Source: an uncultured Spirochaetales bacterium (GTDB lineage: Bacteria; Spirochaetota; Spirochaetia; Sphaerochaetales; Sphaerochaetaceae). From it: 64,000 bases of DNA. The notes below the pieces were generated by a model. That model was not told the origin of the DNA. It ran no database searches and saw only the letters and a list, made by a program, of their open reading frames with translations. Below, piece after piece: positions 52,473-62,145 of the stretch. Within the stretch, counting starts at the first letter, position 1; every line of letters starts with the position of its first letter. The position numbers were made by a program, and so were the translations under genes. Where the stretch lies: contig CASFDA010000013.1 in the NCBI GenBank assembly GCA_949293335.1, positions 1 to 64,000 of the forward strand, in the 5' to 3' direction.

Positions 52473-53177
52473 ATGACGAGAATTTACATACTTGAGGATG
52501 ATGAGTCTATTTCCGGGCTTCTGGAGTATGCTCTTTCTTCAAGTGGTTTTGATGTGAGCACATTTCCACGCCCGTCCGCGTTCTGGGATGGAATGGAGAA
52601 AAATATCCCAGATCTCGTGCTTCTGGATATCATGCTGCCTGAGGAATCAGGGCTGGATGTGCTAAAGAAAATAAGACGTAGCCACAAATGGAAGGATCTT
52701 GCAGTCATCATGCTCACAGCAGCTTCTTCTGAGTTTGACAAGGTGACAGGGCTTGATCTAGGTGCGGATGACTATATCACAAAGCCTTTCGGAATGATGG
52801 AGTTGCTTTCGAGGATCAAGGCTGTTCTCAGGAGAAGGGGACAGAACGTCGACGAGGAGAGGACGATCACATATGGTCCTGTCTCACTCGACAGGAGGGC
52901 ACATTCTGTGTTTCTTGATGGCAAGGAACTCAATCTCTCGCTCAAGGAGTATGAACTTCTTTCTCTGCTTATGGAGAATGAGGGGGCCTGCCTTTCGCGC
53001 GAGCAGATTCTCACATCCGTATGGGGATATTCGTCAGACAGCGAGAGCAGGACTGTGGATGTTCATATCAGACATATCAGGGAGAAATTGAAGGATTCGT
53101 CTGTTATGATTGAAACAGTGACGGGTGTTGGCTATCGCTTCAATGGAAAGGTTTTTGGAAATGAAGTTAAGTCGTAA
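52473..53177 (+). CDS. phoB: Phosphate response regulator, PhoB/OmpR family
   Basis: 234 residues. Receiver domain with acidic pair Glu-Asp-Asp (8-10), phospho-acceptor Asp 52 in VLLDIMLPEESG, and Lys in TKPFG; C-terminal winged helix with LKEYELLSLLMENEGACLSR and VDVHIRHIREKL. Encoded inside the phosphate operon, so PhoB is the reasonable call. A homologue of Bacillus PhoP is also consistent with the TTAACA repeats upstream of pstS. Overlaps phoR by 17 bases. Confidence 0.9.
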   Translation: MTRIYILEDDESISGLLEYALSSSGFDVSTFPRPSAFWDGMEKNIPDLVLLDIMLPEESGLDVLKKIRRSHKWKDLAVIMLTAASSEFDKVTGLDLGADDYITKPFGMMELLSRIKAVLRRRGQNVDEERTITYGPVSLDRRAHSVFLDGKELNLSLKEYELLSLLMENEGACLSREQILTSVWGYSSDSESRTVDVHIRHIREKLKDSSVMIETVTGVGYRFNGKVFGNEVKS

Positions 53178-54756
53178 GATCTTTTTTTCGCTTGTATCCA
53201 TAGTAACAGTCTCTTTCATTTTCTTATTCTTCATCTCTAGCTATTTCTTGCACATGCGCATGGAAGATGAGGTGAAAGCGGGAATGTATGATGAACTTGT
53301 GCTGATCAGGGATTTGGACGTAGATCCTGATGAACTTGAGTTGCGCAGGATGAGGCTCACCATGATATCGCCTGACGGAACTGTCCTATATGACAGTGAT
53401 GCGGAAGGGGAACTCGAGAACCATCTGATGCGTCCGGAGGTTCAGGAGGCAATCTCTCATGGTTATGGAGAGGACAAGAGGAGAAGTGATACCCTTCTTG
53501 TCGACATGCTTTACATGGCAATCAGTGATCAGGAGGGAAATGTAATACGGCTTTCCCTTCCTATTGACAGCATTTACTATGACATGCTGAATCTGATGCC
53601 TCCGTTCATAATCGTCCTGCTTCTTCTCTTCGCAGTTATTCTCATACTCAGTTATTGCATCACGAAATGGGTGATGAAGCCTCTTGATTCTCTTGATTTT
53701 TCTGGAAATGTCGATACACCTCCATATGATGAATTGTTGCCTCTTACAGAGAGACTCAACAGGCAGAAGATCGAAATCGAGAAGCAGATGACATCGCTGC
53801 AGAGGCAGAAGGATGAGACTTCGCTAATAATCAAGGGTATTTCTGATGGTATTGTTCTTTTCCGCGACGATGGAACAATTCTGATGATGAATGACGGGGT
53901 GCGGAATATCTTCTCGCTTCCGAAGGATGCCAATCCGAATTCAATACTTGAGCTATCCAGATCCCCTTTGTTCTTCTCGATTCTTGACAACAAAGGAGAG
54001 GGACAGGGAAAGATAAAAGTTGGAGAGAGGACGATAGATGTCAGAGCCACTCCTTCTGATGGCCTCGGTGCTGTCATGTTCCTCTTTGACGTTTCGGAAA
54101 AAGAGAGGATTGAAAGGAGAGAGCGTGAGTTTGTTGAGAATATCTCCCATGAGATCAGAACGCCGCTCACAAGTATATCCGGATATTCCGAGCTCCTTGA
54201 ACGTGGTGCTGTGACAGAGGATAACATTGTGAAATTCTCTCATCTGATCCATAAGGAAGCGCTTAGGCTCAAGAGTCTTTCCGATGACATCCTTCTTCTT
54301 TCATCTCTCGATGGAAAGAGCAGGATAGATATGTCTGAAGATGTGGATATCGTAGCTGTTTCGGAATCGGTAAAAGAGTACTTTGCAGGGAAGGGAGAAG
54401 TGAGCATATCAGTCAAGAGTCCGCTAGTTGTCAAGGGAAACTCATCTCTTCTTGAGGAGGCTCTTGTGAATCTTGTTGGAAACAGCATTAAGTACAACAG
54501 GAATGATAACCCGATTGAGATTATAATCTCTTCTGATCGCGTGACCGTGAAGGATCAGGGAATAGGTATCAGTGAACTTGATAAGGACAGGATCTTCGAG
54601 CGCTTCTACAGGGTTGACAAGTCAAGGTCCAGGGAGACAGGGGGAACTGGTCTTGGGCTTTCGATCGTCAATGAGATCGCTGAACTTCATGGGGCAAAGA
54701 TCAGTGTTGAATCGGAACTCGGAGTTGGAAGCAGCTTCTCCATTATCTTCAAGTAG
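53161..54756 (+). CDS. phoR: Phosphate sensor histidine kinase PhoR-like
   Basis: 531 residues from ATG 53161. Two membrane helices (IFFSLVSIVTVSFIFLFFIS and LMPPFIIVLLLLFAVILILS) flank an extracytoplasmic domain; then a PAS-like segment (IIKGISDGIVLFRDDGTILM), the phospho-acceptor His in ENISHEIRTPLTSISGYSEL, and the ATPase domain with N box LVNLVGNSIKYNRND, G1 DQGIGIS and G2 GGTGLGLSIV. Overlapping with phoB suggests coupled expression. Confidence 0.9.
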   Translation: MKLSRKIFFSLVSIVTVSFIFLFFISSYFLHMRMEDEVKAGMYDELVLIRDLDVDPDELELRRMRLTMISPDGTVLYDSDAEGELENHLMRPEVQEAISHGYGEDKRRSDTLLVDMLYMAISDQEGNVIRLSLPIDSIYYDMLNLMPPFIIVLLLLFAVILILSYCITKWVMKPLDSLDFSGNVDTPPYDELLPLTERLNRQKIEIEKQMTSLQRQKDETSLIIKGISDGIVLFRDDGTILMMNDGVRNIFSLPKDANPNSILELSRSPLFFSILDNKGEGQGKIKVGERTIDVRATPSDGLGAVMFLFDVSEKERIERREREFVENISHEIRTPLTSISGYSELLERGAVTEDNIVKFSHLIHKEALRLKSLSDDILLLSSLDGKSRIDMSEDVDIVAVSESVKEYFAGKGEVSISVKSPLVVKGNSSLLEEALVNLVGNSIKYNRNDNPIEIIISSDRVTVKDQGIGISELDKDRIFERFYRVDKSRSRETGGTGLGLSIVNEIAELHGAKISVESELGVGSSFSIIFK

Positions 54757-54795
54757 CTTGCCAAGCCCTTTCTTCGCTTGTAGACTCTTCATCGT

Positions 54796-55092
54796 ATGAT
54801 AAGTCTAACAAGTAAGGAAAGGGCAAGGCTGAGATCCTACGGATCAAGCCTTGAACCAATAGTATATGTCGGAAAAGACGGAGTGACAGAGAACATCGTC
54901 ACATTTCTCAAAGAAGCCCTTGATAAACATGAATTGGTGAAAGTTCGCTTCTCATCTTTCAAGGAGGATGTTGTTCCTCTTTCGAGAAAGCTTGAAGAAC
55001 TAACAGACTCGACATTCATCGCATCGACAGGCTTCACATCGCTTTTCTATCTGCAGAATCCAGACAAAGATAAACGGATCTATTTCTTTTAG
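54796..55092 (+). CDS. yhbY: YhbY family RNA-binding protein (CRM domain)
   Basis: 98 residues; single CRM domain that associates with pre-50S ribosomes. Family pattern LTSKERARLRSYGSSLEPIV and GKDGVTENIVTFLKEALDKH, where GKxG is the RNA-binding loop, then HELVKVRF. Short, cytoplasmic. Four-base convergent overlap with the minus-strand lipoprotein gene. Confidence 0.9.
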   Translation: MISLTSKERARLRSYGSSLEPIVYVGKDGVTENIVTFLKEALDKHELVKVRFSSFKEDVVPLSRKLEELTDSTFIASTGFTSLFYLQNPDKDKRIYFF

Positions 55093-55469
55093 TTTTTTAT
55101 ATCGAATGTATAGGTGGTGGTTTTCCCGTCAGAAGTATAGTCTAATTCCAGACAATTCTCCACGATAGAAAATTGATAACTATCTATGTTTTCTCCGTTT
55201 GGATGCCACACAAATAGTGCTGGTGCCATCTCATTTATTGAGAAACGATATCCATAATATCTCACAAGATCATTCATGCTGACTGAAGATGAATCTGAAA
55301 ACTCTATAACCATATCATAAATGGTCTCAGCCTTTGCATATACATCTTCGTCGCTGTCGAGCCAAGTCCCGAGCATCTCTTCCGGCACTCTGAAGCGTCC
55401 GTTTCCCTCAGTACAGGAGGCCAAGACGAGAATGACAATGACAGAAAGTAATGTAAAAATTTTCTTCAT
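55089..55469 (-). CDS. Small predicted lipoprotein
   Basis: 126 residues; type II signal peptide (IFTLLSVIVILVLASC, Cys 19). The mature domain is a small beta protein starting at EEMLGTWLDSDEDVY, resembling lipocalin-like lipoproteins that begin with a G-T-W motif. Starts one base after the galK stop and shares its ribosome site (GGAAGG), so recQ-galK-lipoprotein is one operon. Confidence 0.65.
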   Translation of the reverse strand: MKKIFTLLSVIVILVLASCTEGNGRFRVPEEMLGTWLDSDEDVYAKAETIYDMVIEFSDSSSVSMNDLVRYYGYRFSINEMAPALFVWHPNGENIDSYQFSIVENCLELDYTSDGKTTTYTFDIKN

Positions 55470-55470
55470 G

Positions 55471-56730
55471 CTAGAAAATCCTTCCGACAGGTAATTTCCT
55501 GATCGAAATATGTATCGAACAACCTCTACCGAATATGCTTTCCATCCTCTCTATGTACCTTTTTTCAAGATAGGGAGGAACGTATGCCTGTATTGTTCCA
55601 GCAAAGCCGCCGCCGTGCACGCGAACCGCACCCTCTCCTGAAAGCACTTCCTCACTGAGCGCAAGTGCGAGCGAGAGTCCCTGATTCTTCACGTCAGAGG
55701 CAGGGTATACATTCTGAAGGTATTTATACGAAGATGAGCCAGAGTCAGAGACGAGCATGAGGAATGTCTCTATATCACCATCGATGAGTTCTCTTCTCAT
55801 CATCTCAACCCTCTCATTTTCCGTGAAAAAGTGATATGCCCTCAAAATTGCCCTGTCGTCACATACACTTTTCCGAATGTCTGATATGGATGATAGGAAA
55901 TCATCGTATTTAACTTCAGAAAGATATTCTTTGCCGAAATAGGATGCGACTTTCTTCATTTCAACCGGAACAGCTGCGTATTCCATTGTCAGATCTGCAT
56001 GGTCTCCTCTGGTGTCTGTTATTATCATCGGGTATCCGAGCGCATCGAAATCGACATCAAGTTTTTCAACTTCAGGATTCTCATTGTTGGAGAAATCTAT
56101 ATAGGAAACTCCTCCAGCGGAAGAGCAGATCTGGTCGAGTAGGCCTGAAGGTTTGTCAAAGTAGACGTTCTCCGCATATTTCCCGATCTTCGACAATTCC
56201 AGCGGAGATGATTTGTCTCCGTTGTAGATATGATCGAATATTTCCGCTGCGAGAACTTCGACAGCCGCAGAACTGGACAGGCCAGAACCTTTCAACACAT
56301 TTGATGATGTGTTTCCTTCCCATCCTGAGACCTCTACGCCTCTCTCTTCAAACGCCTTTGCAATTCCACGCAAGAGCGCGTTTGTAGTATTCTTCTCATC
56401 TTCTCGAATGGAAAGGTCAGAAATGTCGATATCAACGACAGGGTATCCCTCGCTTTTGATTATAACCCTCTTGTCGTCCCTTTTTGTCACGGCTGCAATG
56501 GTATCGAGGTTTACGCTTCCTCCAATAGCTTTCCCATGATTATGATCGGTGTGGTTTCCCGCGATTTCTGTTCTTCCAGATGAAGAGAAGATCATGATTT
56601 CATTCTTTTTTCCGAAGAGCTGTTCATGATCACTGATAAGACGATCGAATCGTCTGTCCATCTTTTCGCTGTCAACACCTTCGCCGTACAGCTTGGGATA
56701 AAGTTCTCTTAGGCTTTCTCTCATATTCAT
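55471..56730 (-). CDS. galK: Galactokinase
   Basis: 419 residues from ATG 56730. GHMP kinase motifs: SSGRTEIAGNHTDHNHGKAI at the galactose site, NVLKGSGLSSSAAVEVLAAE (ATP loop), and VRVHGGGFAGTIQAYV near the end. The GNHTDHNHG form, rather than GEHTDYN, is common in clostridial-type galactokinases. Phosphorylates galactose to enter the Leloir pathway; no galT or galE is nearby. ATG 56724 is an alternative start. Ten bases after recQ; the further extension to 56844 would run inside recQ. Confidence 0.9.
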   Translation of the reverse strand: MNMRESLRELYPKLYGEGVDSEKMDRRFDRLISDHEQLFGKKNEIMIFSSSGRTEIAGNHTDHNHGKAIGGSVNLDTIAAVTKRDDKRVIIKSEGYPVVDIDISDLSIREDEKNTTNALLRGIAKAFEERGVEVSGWEGNTSSNVLKGSGLSSSAAVEVLAAEIFDHIYNGDKSSPLELSKIGKYAENVYFDKPSGLLDQICSSAGGVSYIDFSNNENPEVEKLDVDFDALGYPMIITDTRGDHADLTMEYAAVPVEMKKVASYFGKEYLSEVKYDDFLSSISDIRKSVCDDRAILRAYHFFTENERVEMMRRELIDGDIETFLMLVSDSGSSSYKYLQNVYPASDVKNQGLSLALALSEEVLSGEGAVRVHGGGFAGTIQAYVPPYLEKRYIERMESIFGRGCSIHISIRKLPVGRIF

Positions 56731-56740
56731 GATTCTAAAC

Positions 56741-58117
56741 TCACCTTTTGCGAGAGACAAATATTTCTTTGCGAAATAGCCTTCCATAGAATGAAGAAAA
56801 GATCTCCCATTTTCTAGCTCTCCTGACTGCCAATATGATTTCATCCATTTTCCAGCTTTTCAGCTTGCTGCTTTTCAAGAAAAGTTCAAGTGTCTTTTCT
56901 GTATGAAGGAAAGGAATGCGCAGAGCTGATCTGATTTCCTTCCATCCCTGGCCTGTAACATCCTCGCCCGTACAAGCAGAACATGATTGGCATCTCTCTT
57001 CTTCTCTCTTTTCTCCCATGAGCGAAAGTAATGATTTCCTCATGCATTTTCGAGAAATGAATATATTCTTCATCACGCTTTCCTCTTCTGGATAAATAAG
57101 GACATATTCGTCCATCATTCCGTTGTCCCTTCCTCCTCGTCCAGCTTCCTGCAGGAATGAGAGGGCATCCTCAGGAATATGGAGGTGTATGACTGTCCTT
57201 ATGTCTTTCTTGTCCACACCCATGCCATATGCGTTTGTCGCGATCATCACCCCATCTCTGGATATGGAAAACGCTTTCTCAATTTTTTCTTTTTCCTTCT
57301 TCTCAAGTCCTGCATGGTAATAAAAGGAAGGAAAATATTCCCGTATCTTCAGATACGTCTCTTTCGTCTCCGAGCGATACTTCGCAAATACTAAAGCAGG
57401 ACGTGATCTGTCTTCTTTGAGGATGAAAAGGATATCTTGAAGCTTCGAAAGCGAAAAAACAGAATGATAGAAAATATTCTCCCTGTCGCAGGAAAGTCGG
57501 AGTACCGTTATATCAGGCATGCCGCTATAGAGCACATCTCTAAGTCGCCTTTCTATCTTCCTGTCGATAGTTGCACTGAAAGACAAAATCTGGTGCGGTG
57601 ATATTTCAGCGATGATCGTACCAAGATTTCTGTAGGACGAGCGGAAACTCTCTCCCCATGAAATCACAGTGTGCGCCTCATCGAGCACAAACAGTTCGGT
57701 CTCTCCCTTGAGGAAGTTCAGTTCATCACGGAGAAACATCAGATAAAGAGACTCAACATTCGTAATCAGGATATTTGCTTTTCTCTCCTTGAGCTCTCTT
57801 ATTCTCTTTGCGCGTTCAGCACGTTCCAAACCTCCCCTGATAAGGACAGCCTGTACTTCCATTTCATCAAATCGTCTTTTCTGGTCGTTCATCAGCGAAA
57901 GCAGGGGATATATGATCACTGAATACCGTGGGAACATCAAAAGAGAAGGAAGCATGAAACAAAGGCTTTTTCCACCTCCAGTTGGAAAGATTGTGATTGA
58001 GCCTGATTTTTCTTTCCTCCGGCTATCTTCAAGTATCCTTCTGATCACCAGCTCCTGGTAAGGCATCATGTAACAGATTCCGAATCGTTTTCTTAGCATT
58101 TCGTTGACTATGTCCAT
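56741..58117 (-). CDS. recQ: RecQ-type DNA helicase, short form
   Basis: 458 residues from ATG 58117. Superfamily 2 motifs: I FPTGGGKSLCFMLPSL, II DEAHTVISWG, III LSFSATID, V GVMIATNAYGMGVDKKDIRT, VI QEAGRGGRDNG. A zinc module with cysteines in CMRKSLLSLM...CQSCSAC follows, but there is no HRDC domain and the winged-helix region is short. Unwinds forked DNA in recombination repair. Longer start (58126, TTG) is less likely. Confidence 0.9.
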   Translation of the reverse strand: MDIVNEMLRKRFGICYMMPYQELVIRRILEDSRRKEKSGSITIFPTGGGKSLCFMLPSLLMFPRYSVIIYPLLSLMNDQKRRFDEMEVQAVLIRGGLERAERAKRIRELKERKANILITNVESLYLMFLRDELNFLKGETELFVLDEAHTVISWGESFRSSYRNLGTIIAEISPHQILSFSATIDRKIERRLRDVLYSGMPDITVLRLSCDRENIFYHSVFSLSKLQDILFILKEDRSRPALVFAKYRSETKETYLKIREYFPSFYYHAGLEKKEKEKIEKAFSISRDGVMIATNAYGMGVDKKDIRTVIHLHIPEDALSFLQEAGRGGRDNGMMDEYVLIYPEEESVMKNIFISRKCMRKSLLSLMGEKREEERCQSCSACTGEDVTGQGWKEIRSALRIPFLHTEKTLELFLKSSKLKSWKMDEIILAVRRARKWEIFSSFYGRLFRKEIFVSRKR

Positions 58118-58126
58118 GAATATCAA

Positions 58127-58240
58127 AGCAATGCAAAGAGCATCAATGATGAAAAAGATTTAATAATTCAATATTAAAGTTCTGAATTCAGAATATATAA
58201 ATGCAGAAATAAAATTGAATGTACGTGAAGAGAAATATAG
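58127..58240. other. AT-rich intergenic region
   Basis: 114 bases, about three-quarters A+T, between the divergently transcribed recQ and a truncated exported-protein frame. No gene, terminator or convincing promoter is seen; the composition is unlike the surrounding genes. Confidence 0.6.
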
Positions 58241-58831
58241 TTGACGAAAATATACTGGGGCGATAGAATCCCTAGGGTCAATGACACAAAGATTATGAAT
58301 GAAGATGGGAGCATCACGTTTTCCACTATTGAAGGAGATACATCAGGAACCACCAGGTGGCAGGGCATCGTATCATACGTCGATATGGCAGAAGAAGGTG
58401 TGACATCATGGTCAGTTTCCACTACTGTCAAACTTCCTGCAGGCCTTGCTGCTGGCATGAATAGTGGAATCTGGATCGATTGTGATCCGACAGAGATCAC
58501 CAGGACTGATGCTATCATTGCCGCTGTTTATGACGAAACGGCAGAAGGTCTTGTCTGGAAAGTGTACGATGAAGAACCAAATAATGGCGAAGACTGGGTC
58601 GACATTGAAGGCCAGACAGCTCTTGATCCAGAAGGCGAATATGTCTTAACGATCAGCTTCGATGGAAAAGTCTTCACATATTATGTGGACGGACAGGAAC
58701 TTGCAACTGTCAATGCAGATGCCGGAATAGACAACACTGTAATCGAGAAGATTGCCCTGGAGAACCAGAACTACGGGACAATATACTCTTCAACTTGGAC
58801 AGTTCCTGAAGTCACATATACAACAGAGTAA
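58241..58831 (+). CDS. LamG/concanavalin-like protein, N-terminally truncated
   Basis: 196 residues, TTG start directly after an in-frame TAG; no signal peptide, although the sequence (SWSVSTTVKLPAGLAAGMNS, FDGKVFTYYVDGQELATVNA) looks like an extracellular beta-sandwich of the laminin-G/GH16-like kind, with many Asp and Trp. The missing leader suggests the gene is the 3' remnant of a larger surface protein. Function unknown. A hairpin follows. Confidence 0.5.
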   Translation: MTKIYWGDRIPRVNDTKIMNEDGSITFSTIEGDTSGTTRWQGIVSYVDMAEEGVTSWSVSTTVKLPAGLAAGMNSGIWIDCDPTEITRTDAIIAAVYDETAEGLVWKVYDEEPNNGEDWVDIEGQTALDPEGEYVLTISFDGKVFTYYVDGQELATVNADAGIDNTVIEKIALENQNYGTIYSSTWTVPEVTYTTE

Positions 58832-58844
58832 TTCTGCTTCATCG

Positions 58845-58866
58845 CAGGGCTGTGAAATCAGCCCTG
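58845..58866 (+). terminator. Hairpin after the LamG-like remnant
   Basis: Perfect 8-pair stem CAGGGCTG / CAGCCCTG with 6-base loop. It has no T run, so it is a terminator only by position. Confidence 0.4.
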
Positions 58867-58884
58867 TGATAACGTTCAGCAACT

Positions 58885-59070
58885 ATGACGAAGAAACGCA
58901 TCTCTGTTGAAAAAAGACAATCATGTCTGATGATGTTTGAAAATGGAAAGGGCTATAAGAAAGCAGCATCTATGCTTAATTTGAATGCCTACACGGTAAG
59001 AGAGTATCTCAGGCGTTACAAGAGAGGAGATGTCACATGGTCCTCTCGTGGTCCAAGTGAAAGAAAATAA
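58885..59070 (+). CDS. Small HTH protein, transposase N-terminus-like
   Basis: 61 residues, basic. The segment KGYKKAASMLNLNAYTVREY and following YLRRYKRGD matches the N-terminal helix-turn-helix of IS3/IS150-type OrfA proteins, which is normally ~100-170 residues. It ends early (SRGPSERK stop) with no OrfB behind. Either an intact small regulator or an IS remnant. Confidence 0.45.
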   Translation: MTKKRISVEKRQSCLMMFENGKGYKKAASMLNLNAYTVREYLRRYKRGDVTWSSRGPSERK

Positions 59071-59151
59071 ATAATTAAGATTTCATAAATCATAAAAGAA
59101 GCATTATCTGTCATCTATTTTTGATCCATGTCGTTGTGAATAATTATTTGC

Positions 59152-59631
59152 ATGGATGGAAAAATTGCAGTTGTAGTAGTAAATAAGGACAGGTATCTTT
59201 TGCAGCTCTATGAAGAGGATGGAAAGAAGGGAAAGTCGTACAGAGGCAGGATTGATACGCCCAAAGGCAAAGAGAAGGCTGATAAAGCACTGGAAAGTGG
59301 GGTGAAGGTCATTCTTCCAGAGTGTGAGCTGTTGCACTTTCTGAAAGAAAAACGGGACGATATCGAGGGATATGTCTACCCTTCAGATGTTCTCGAAAAT
59401 CTTGAAAAGGTTTCTGATGAGGAACTCTGTACGTTGATACATTCAGAACTTACAGGTTCCGGGGATGAGAATTTTACCCGCAAGCTATCATCTTTATGGA
59501 ACAAGATAAAGGCTTATCTGGAGGCATCCGAGCTTTTTACCAAGGCTTTGAGTGCAATAAAGGGAGATGTGACAATAACCGAAAGCGATGTGGAGAGAGG
59601 GGAGAAACTTGCCAAGATAACAAGAGAATGA
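59152..59631 (+). CDS. Unknown soluble protein
   Basis: 159 residues, charged, no signal or membrane helix. Starts VVVVNKDRYLLQLYEEDG; middle is KALESGVKVILPECELLHFL; the C-terminal half is helical (LSSLWNKIKAYLEASELFTK). No family recognised. Single gene between the IS-like remnant and ackA. Confidence 0.55.
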   Translation: MDGKIAVVVVNKDRYLLQLYEEDGKKGKSYRGRIDTPKGKEKADKALESGVKVILPECELLHFLKEKRDDIEGYVYPSDVLENLEKVSDEELCTLIHSELTGSGDENFTRKLSSLWNKIKAYLEASELFTKALSAIKGDVTITESDVERGEKLAKITRE

Positions 59632-59656
59632 AAAAAGGAGCTCCGGAGAGCTCCTT
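59631..59656. terminator. Bidirectional terminator, ackA side strong
   Basis: Stem GGAGCTC / GAGCTCC with CGGA loop. On the minus strand it is followed by TTTTTT (59636-59631), right for ackA; on the plus strand the tail is TTGATTTG. Confidence 0.82.
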
Positions 59657-59669
59657 GATTTGTTTGTCT

Positions 59670-61034
59670 TCAACAACCCTTGATTGAGCAGGATGCTTTC
59701 TTCGGAGGAAGGGCGATGATCCTTTCAAGTTCAGGATGCTTCTTCAAGTTTTCCTTCAGGCCGCGGGCACGTGCCTTGTTGACGTAGCCAGGATCCTCGA
59801 ATGTGTAATGGAAATTAGTATGCACATCGTATGTTCCCTGCATCAGGGCATATGCATCTTCTGTCATTACGAGCTCTTCGTCTGTAGGAATTACGAAAAT
59901 CTTCACTGGGGAAGAATCCTTGCTGATGACAGTTTCCGCATTCCTTGTGTGGCTCAGGAGGTTCTTTTCCTCATCAAGCTCGATTCCGAGGTTCTCGAGA
60001 CCGATTGTGCTGTAATATCTGATATGGTCTCCCATCTCACCGACACCAGCGGTGAATACAATTGCATCAACCCTTCCGAGGAGTGCGGAATAGGCACCTA
60101 TGTACTTCTTGATTCTCTGGGCTTCCATCTTGATGCCAAGAGCTGCCCTCTTGTCCCCTGCATCTGCTGCGGTATGGACATCCCGTCTGTCACTCTTTCC
60201 ACAAATGCCGAGAAGTCCTGACTTCTTGTTCAGATATGTATCCATCTCCTGAACTGTCAGTCCTGTGTTGTTGCAGATGTATGGAACAATCGCCGGATCA
60301 ATGTCACCGCTTCTTGTGCCCATCACAAGTCCTTCAAGTGGTGTAAGACCCATGGAAGTGTCCACACATACGCCGTTCTTGACAGCACAGGCAGATGCGC
60401 CGTTTCCGATGTGGAGGATAATTACGTTGGTATCCTTGTTTTCTTTTCCAAGGAGGACTGCTGCCCTCTTTGCACAGTACAAATGGCTTGTTCCGTGGAA
60501 GCCATACCTTCTGACGTTATATTTTTCGTACCACTCGTATGGAAGGGCATACATATAGCTTTCTTCTGGCATTGTCTGGTGCCAGGCTGTATCCATTATG
60601 ATTGCGTGAGGAACAGATGGCATAAGTTTCCTTGCAGCCTCGATACCCATAATGTTGGCAGGCATGTGAAGTGGACCTAGAGGGATGATCTGCTTGAGTT
60701 TCTCTACGACATCATCGTCAACGAGGGTGGATTTCTTGAACATCTCGCCACCATGCAGTACACGGTGACCGACTGCGCCGATCTCATCGAGTGATTTGAT
60801 GCATCCGTAGTCCTTGTCAATGAGCATCTTGAGGATGAGCTCTATGGCTTCCTTATGCGTAGGACTCGAAAACCTCGCCTCATATGTATCCTTTCCAGTA
60901 CATTTATGCTCGATAGTCGAGTATTCAAGTCCAATCCTCTCTACAACCCCTACAGAGAGGACATCCTTATTATCCCAGTCATAAACCTGGTATTTCGCGG
61001 AAGAGCTTCCGCAATTGAGCGTTAGGATAACCAT
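59670..61034 (-). CDS. ackA: Acetate kinase
   Basis: 454 residues from ATG 61034 (site AAGGAG, 7 bases). Makes ATP and acetate from acetyl phosphate. Motifs: [80 protein letters not shown] and [10 protein letters not shown]. Unusual: about 50 residues longer than the ~400 of most bacteria, with a tail of [20 protein letters not shown], ending SCSIKGC. Single gene with its own promoter region and terminator; pta is not in the window. Confidence 0.95.
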   Translation of the reverse strand: MVILTLNCGSSSAKYQVYDWDNKDVLSVGVVERIGLEYSTIEHKCTGKDTYEARFSSPTHKEAIELILKMLIDKDYGCIKSLDEIGAVGHRVLHGGEMFKKSTLVDDDVVEKLKQIIPLGPLHMPANIMGIEAARKLMPSVPHAIIMDTAWHQTMPEESYMYALPYEWYEKYNVRRYGFHGTSHLYCAKRAAVLLGKENKDTNVIILHIGNGASACAVKNGVCVDTSMGLTPLEGLVMGTRSGDIDPAIVPYICNNTGLTVQEMDTYLNKKSGLLGICGKSDRRDVHTAADAGDKRAALGIKMEAQRIKKYIGAYSALLGRVDAIVFTAGVGEMGDHIRYYSTIGLENLGIELDEEKNLLSHTRNAETVISKDSSPVKIFVIPTDEELVMTEDAYALMQGTYDVHTNFHYTFEDPGYVNKARARGLKENLKKHPELERIIALPPKKASCSIKGC

Positions 61035-61125
61035 TGTCAACTCCTTAATATAGAAACGAGAAAGATTTTACCATAGGATTCGTTGTTTTGGTAGTCAAGA
61101 AAGGACACTGAAGGATTAGTAAGTT

Positions 61126-62145
61126 ATGAGAAAAACAGCTTTTCTTATCCTTCTTTTCCTCTCTGTTGCAATTTATGCTGAGGATGGAGGCAGTCTGCTT
61201 CTGTCCAACAGACGGCTAGTATTCTCCTACTCAGGGCTAAGTTATATCTTCCCAGACAATATATTCTCATATGAAGGGAAGTTCTTGTCTTATGGAAGAC
61301 TTGATAAGAAATCTTTTCTCAACACACAGTTCAATCCATACAGGGAGAAGCTCTATTATTCCTTTGACGCGAGGAAAAGCAATGTGAGGGGTATACGGGG
61401 GATGGAAGTCAAGTATGATGGATTCTCCTTTGTGCTTGCACTTGGCAAAGAGAGCTTGAGCGGACTTTCCTATGATTCAAAATTCGTCGACATTGCACTC
61501 CTGTATTACACCGAGGATGGGAAAATCCGGGAAGGTATCTATAATTACAGGAAAGATCTCCGGCGTGATGTATTTTCGCTTGGTCTTTCACTCTCCTTCC
61601 CGAATATGATTGATGCCTCCTTCATATTCTCTTATAGTCCGCATCTGGGATGTGAGTACTTTTTTCGTACAGGAATTCATATTGGACACTTCTTGTTATC
61701 TGTGAAAGCTGGAAATACCTTTCTTTCAGAAAGTGATGATGAACTTGAACTCGGTCTTGAATACCAGGAGGAGGAACTTACATTTGACCTGATGATCAGG
61801 TATGGGAAGGAGAGTGCGTATGCATCTCTTTTCAGGAAATACGAGAGCCTGTTCAAAGTACGTTACAATGTCTATGACGATTTTTACATCGAAACCAGCT
61901 GGAGGCTTGACTTTACAAAGGAAGGGGAGAGGAAGAAGAGAGGCAAGTTCATTTTGGAATTCGGACAGCTCCGCCTTGGTACCGATACTTCCCTCATGCC
62001 AATTTTCAGGGTAAAGGAGAAGAATATAGATATCGGTAGCAATAAGAAGGGACCTTATGTGAAAATAAAGTTTCCGCAAGAAAAATTCTCGATAAAACTC
62101 AACAGGCAGGAATTAGTACTCGAGTTTCGCATGGAATTTCCCTAA
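61126..62145 (+). CDS. Exported protein, probable outer-membrane/periplasmic beta protein
   Basis: 339 residues, signal peptide (TAFLILLFLSVAIYA). Body is made of long beta-prone strands (YYSFDARKSNVRGIRGMEVK, LFKVRYNVYDDFYIETSWRL), ending in KLNRQELVLEFRMEF. No family recognised. Convergent with the murB-like gene, with a 33-base overlap of the 3' ends. Confidence 0.6.
   Translation: MRKTAFLILLFLSVAIYAEDGGSLLLSNRRLVFSYSGLSYIFPDNIFSYEGKFLSYGRLDKKSFLNTQFNPYREKLYYSFDARKSNVRGIRGMEVKYDGFSFVLALGKESLSGLSYDSKFVDIALLYYTEDGKIREGIYNYRKDLRRDVFSLGLSLSFPNMIDASFIFSYSPHLGCEYFFRTGIHIGHFLLSVKAGNTFLSESDDELELGLEYQEEELTFDLMIRYGKESAYASLFRKYESLFKVRYNVYDDFYIETSWRLDFTKEGERKKRGKFILEFGQLRLGTDTSLMPIFRVKEKNIDIGSNKKGPYVKIKFPQEKFSIKLNRQELVLEFRMEFP

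Noticed and set aside
56731-56844. Longer galK start at 56844
   Set aside because: It would lie inside recQ and add residues not seen in galactokinases; ATG 56730 is better placed.
58845-58866. Strong terminator after the LamG-like frame
   Set aside because: Perfect hairpin but no T run, so listed only with low confidence.
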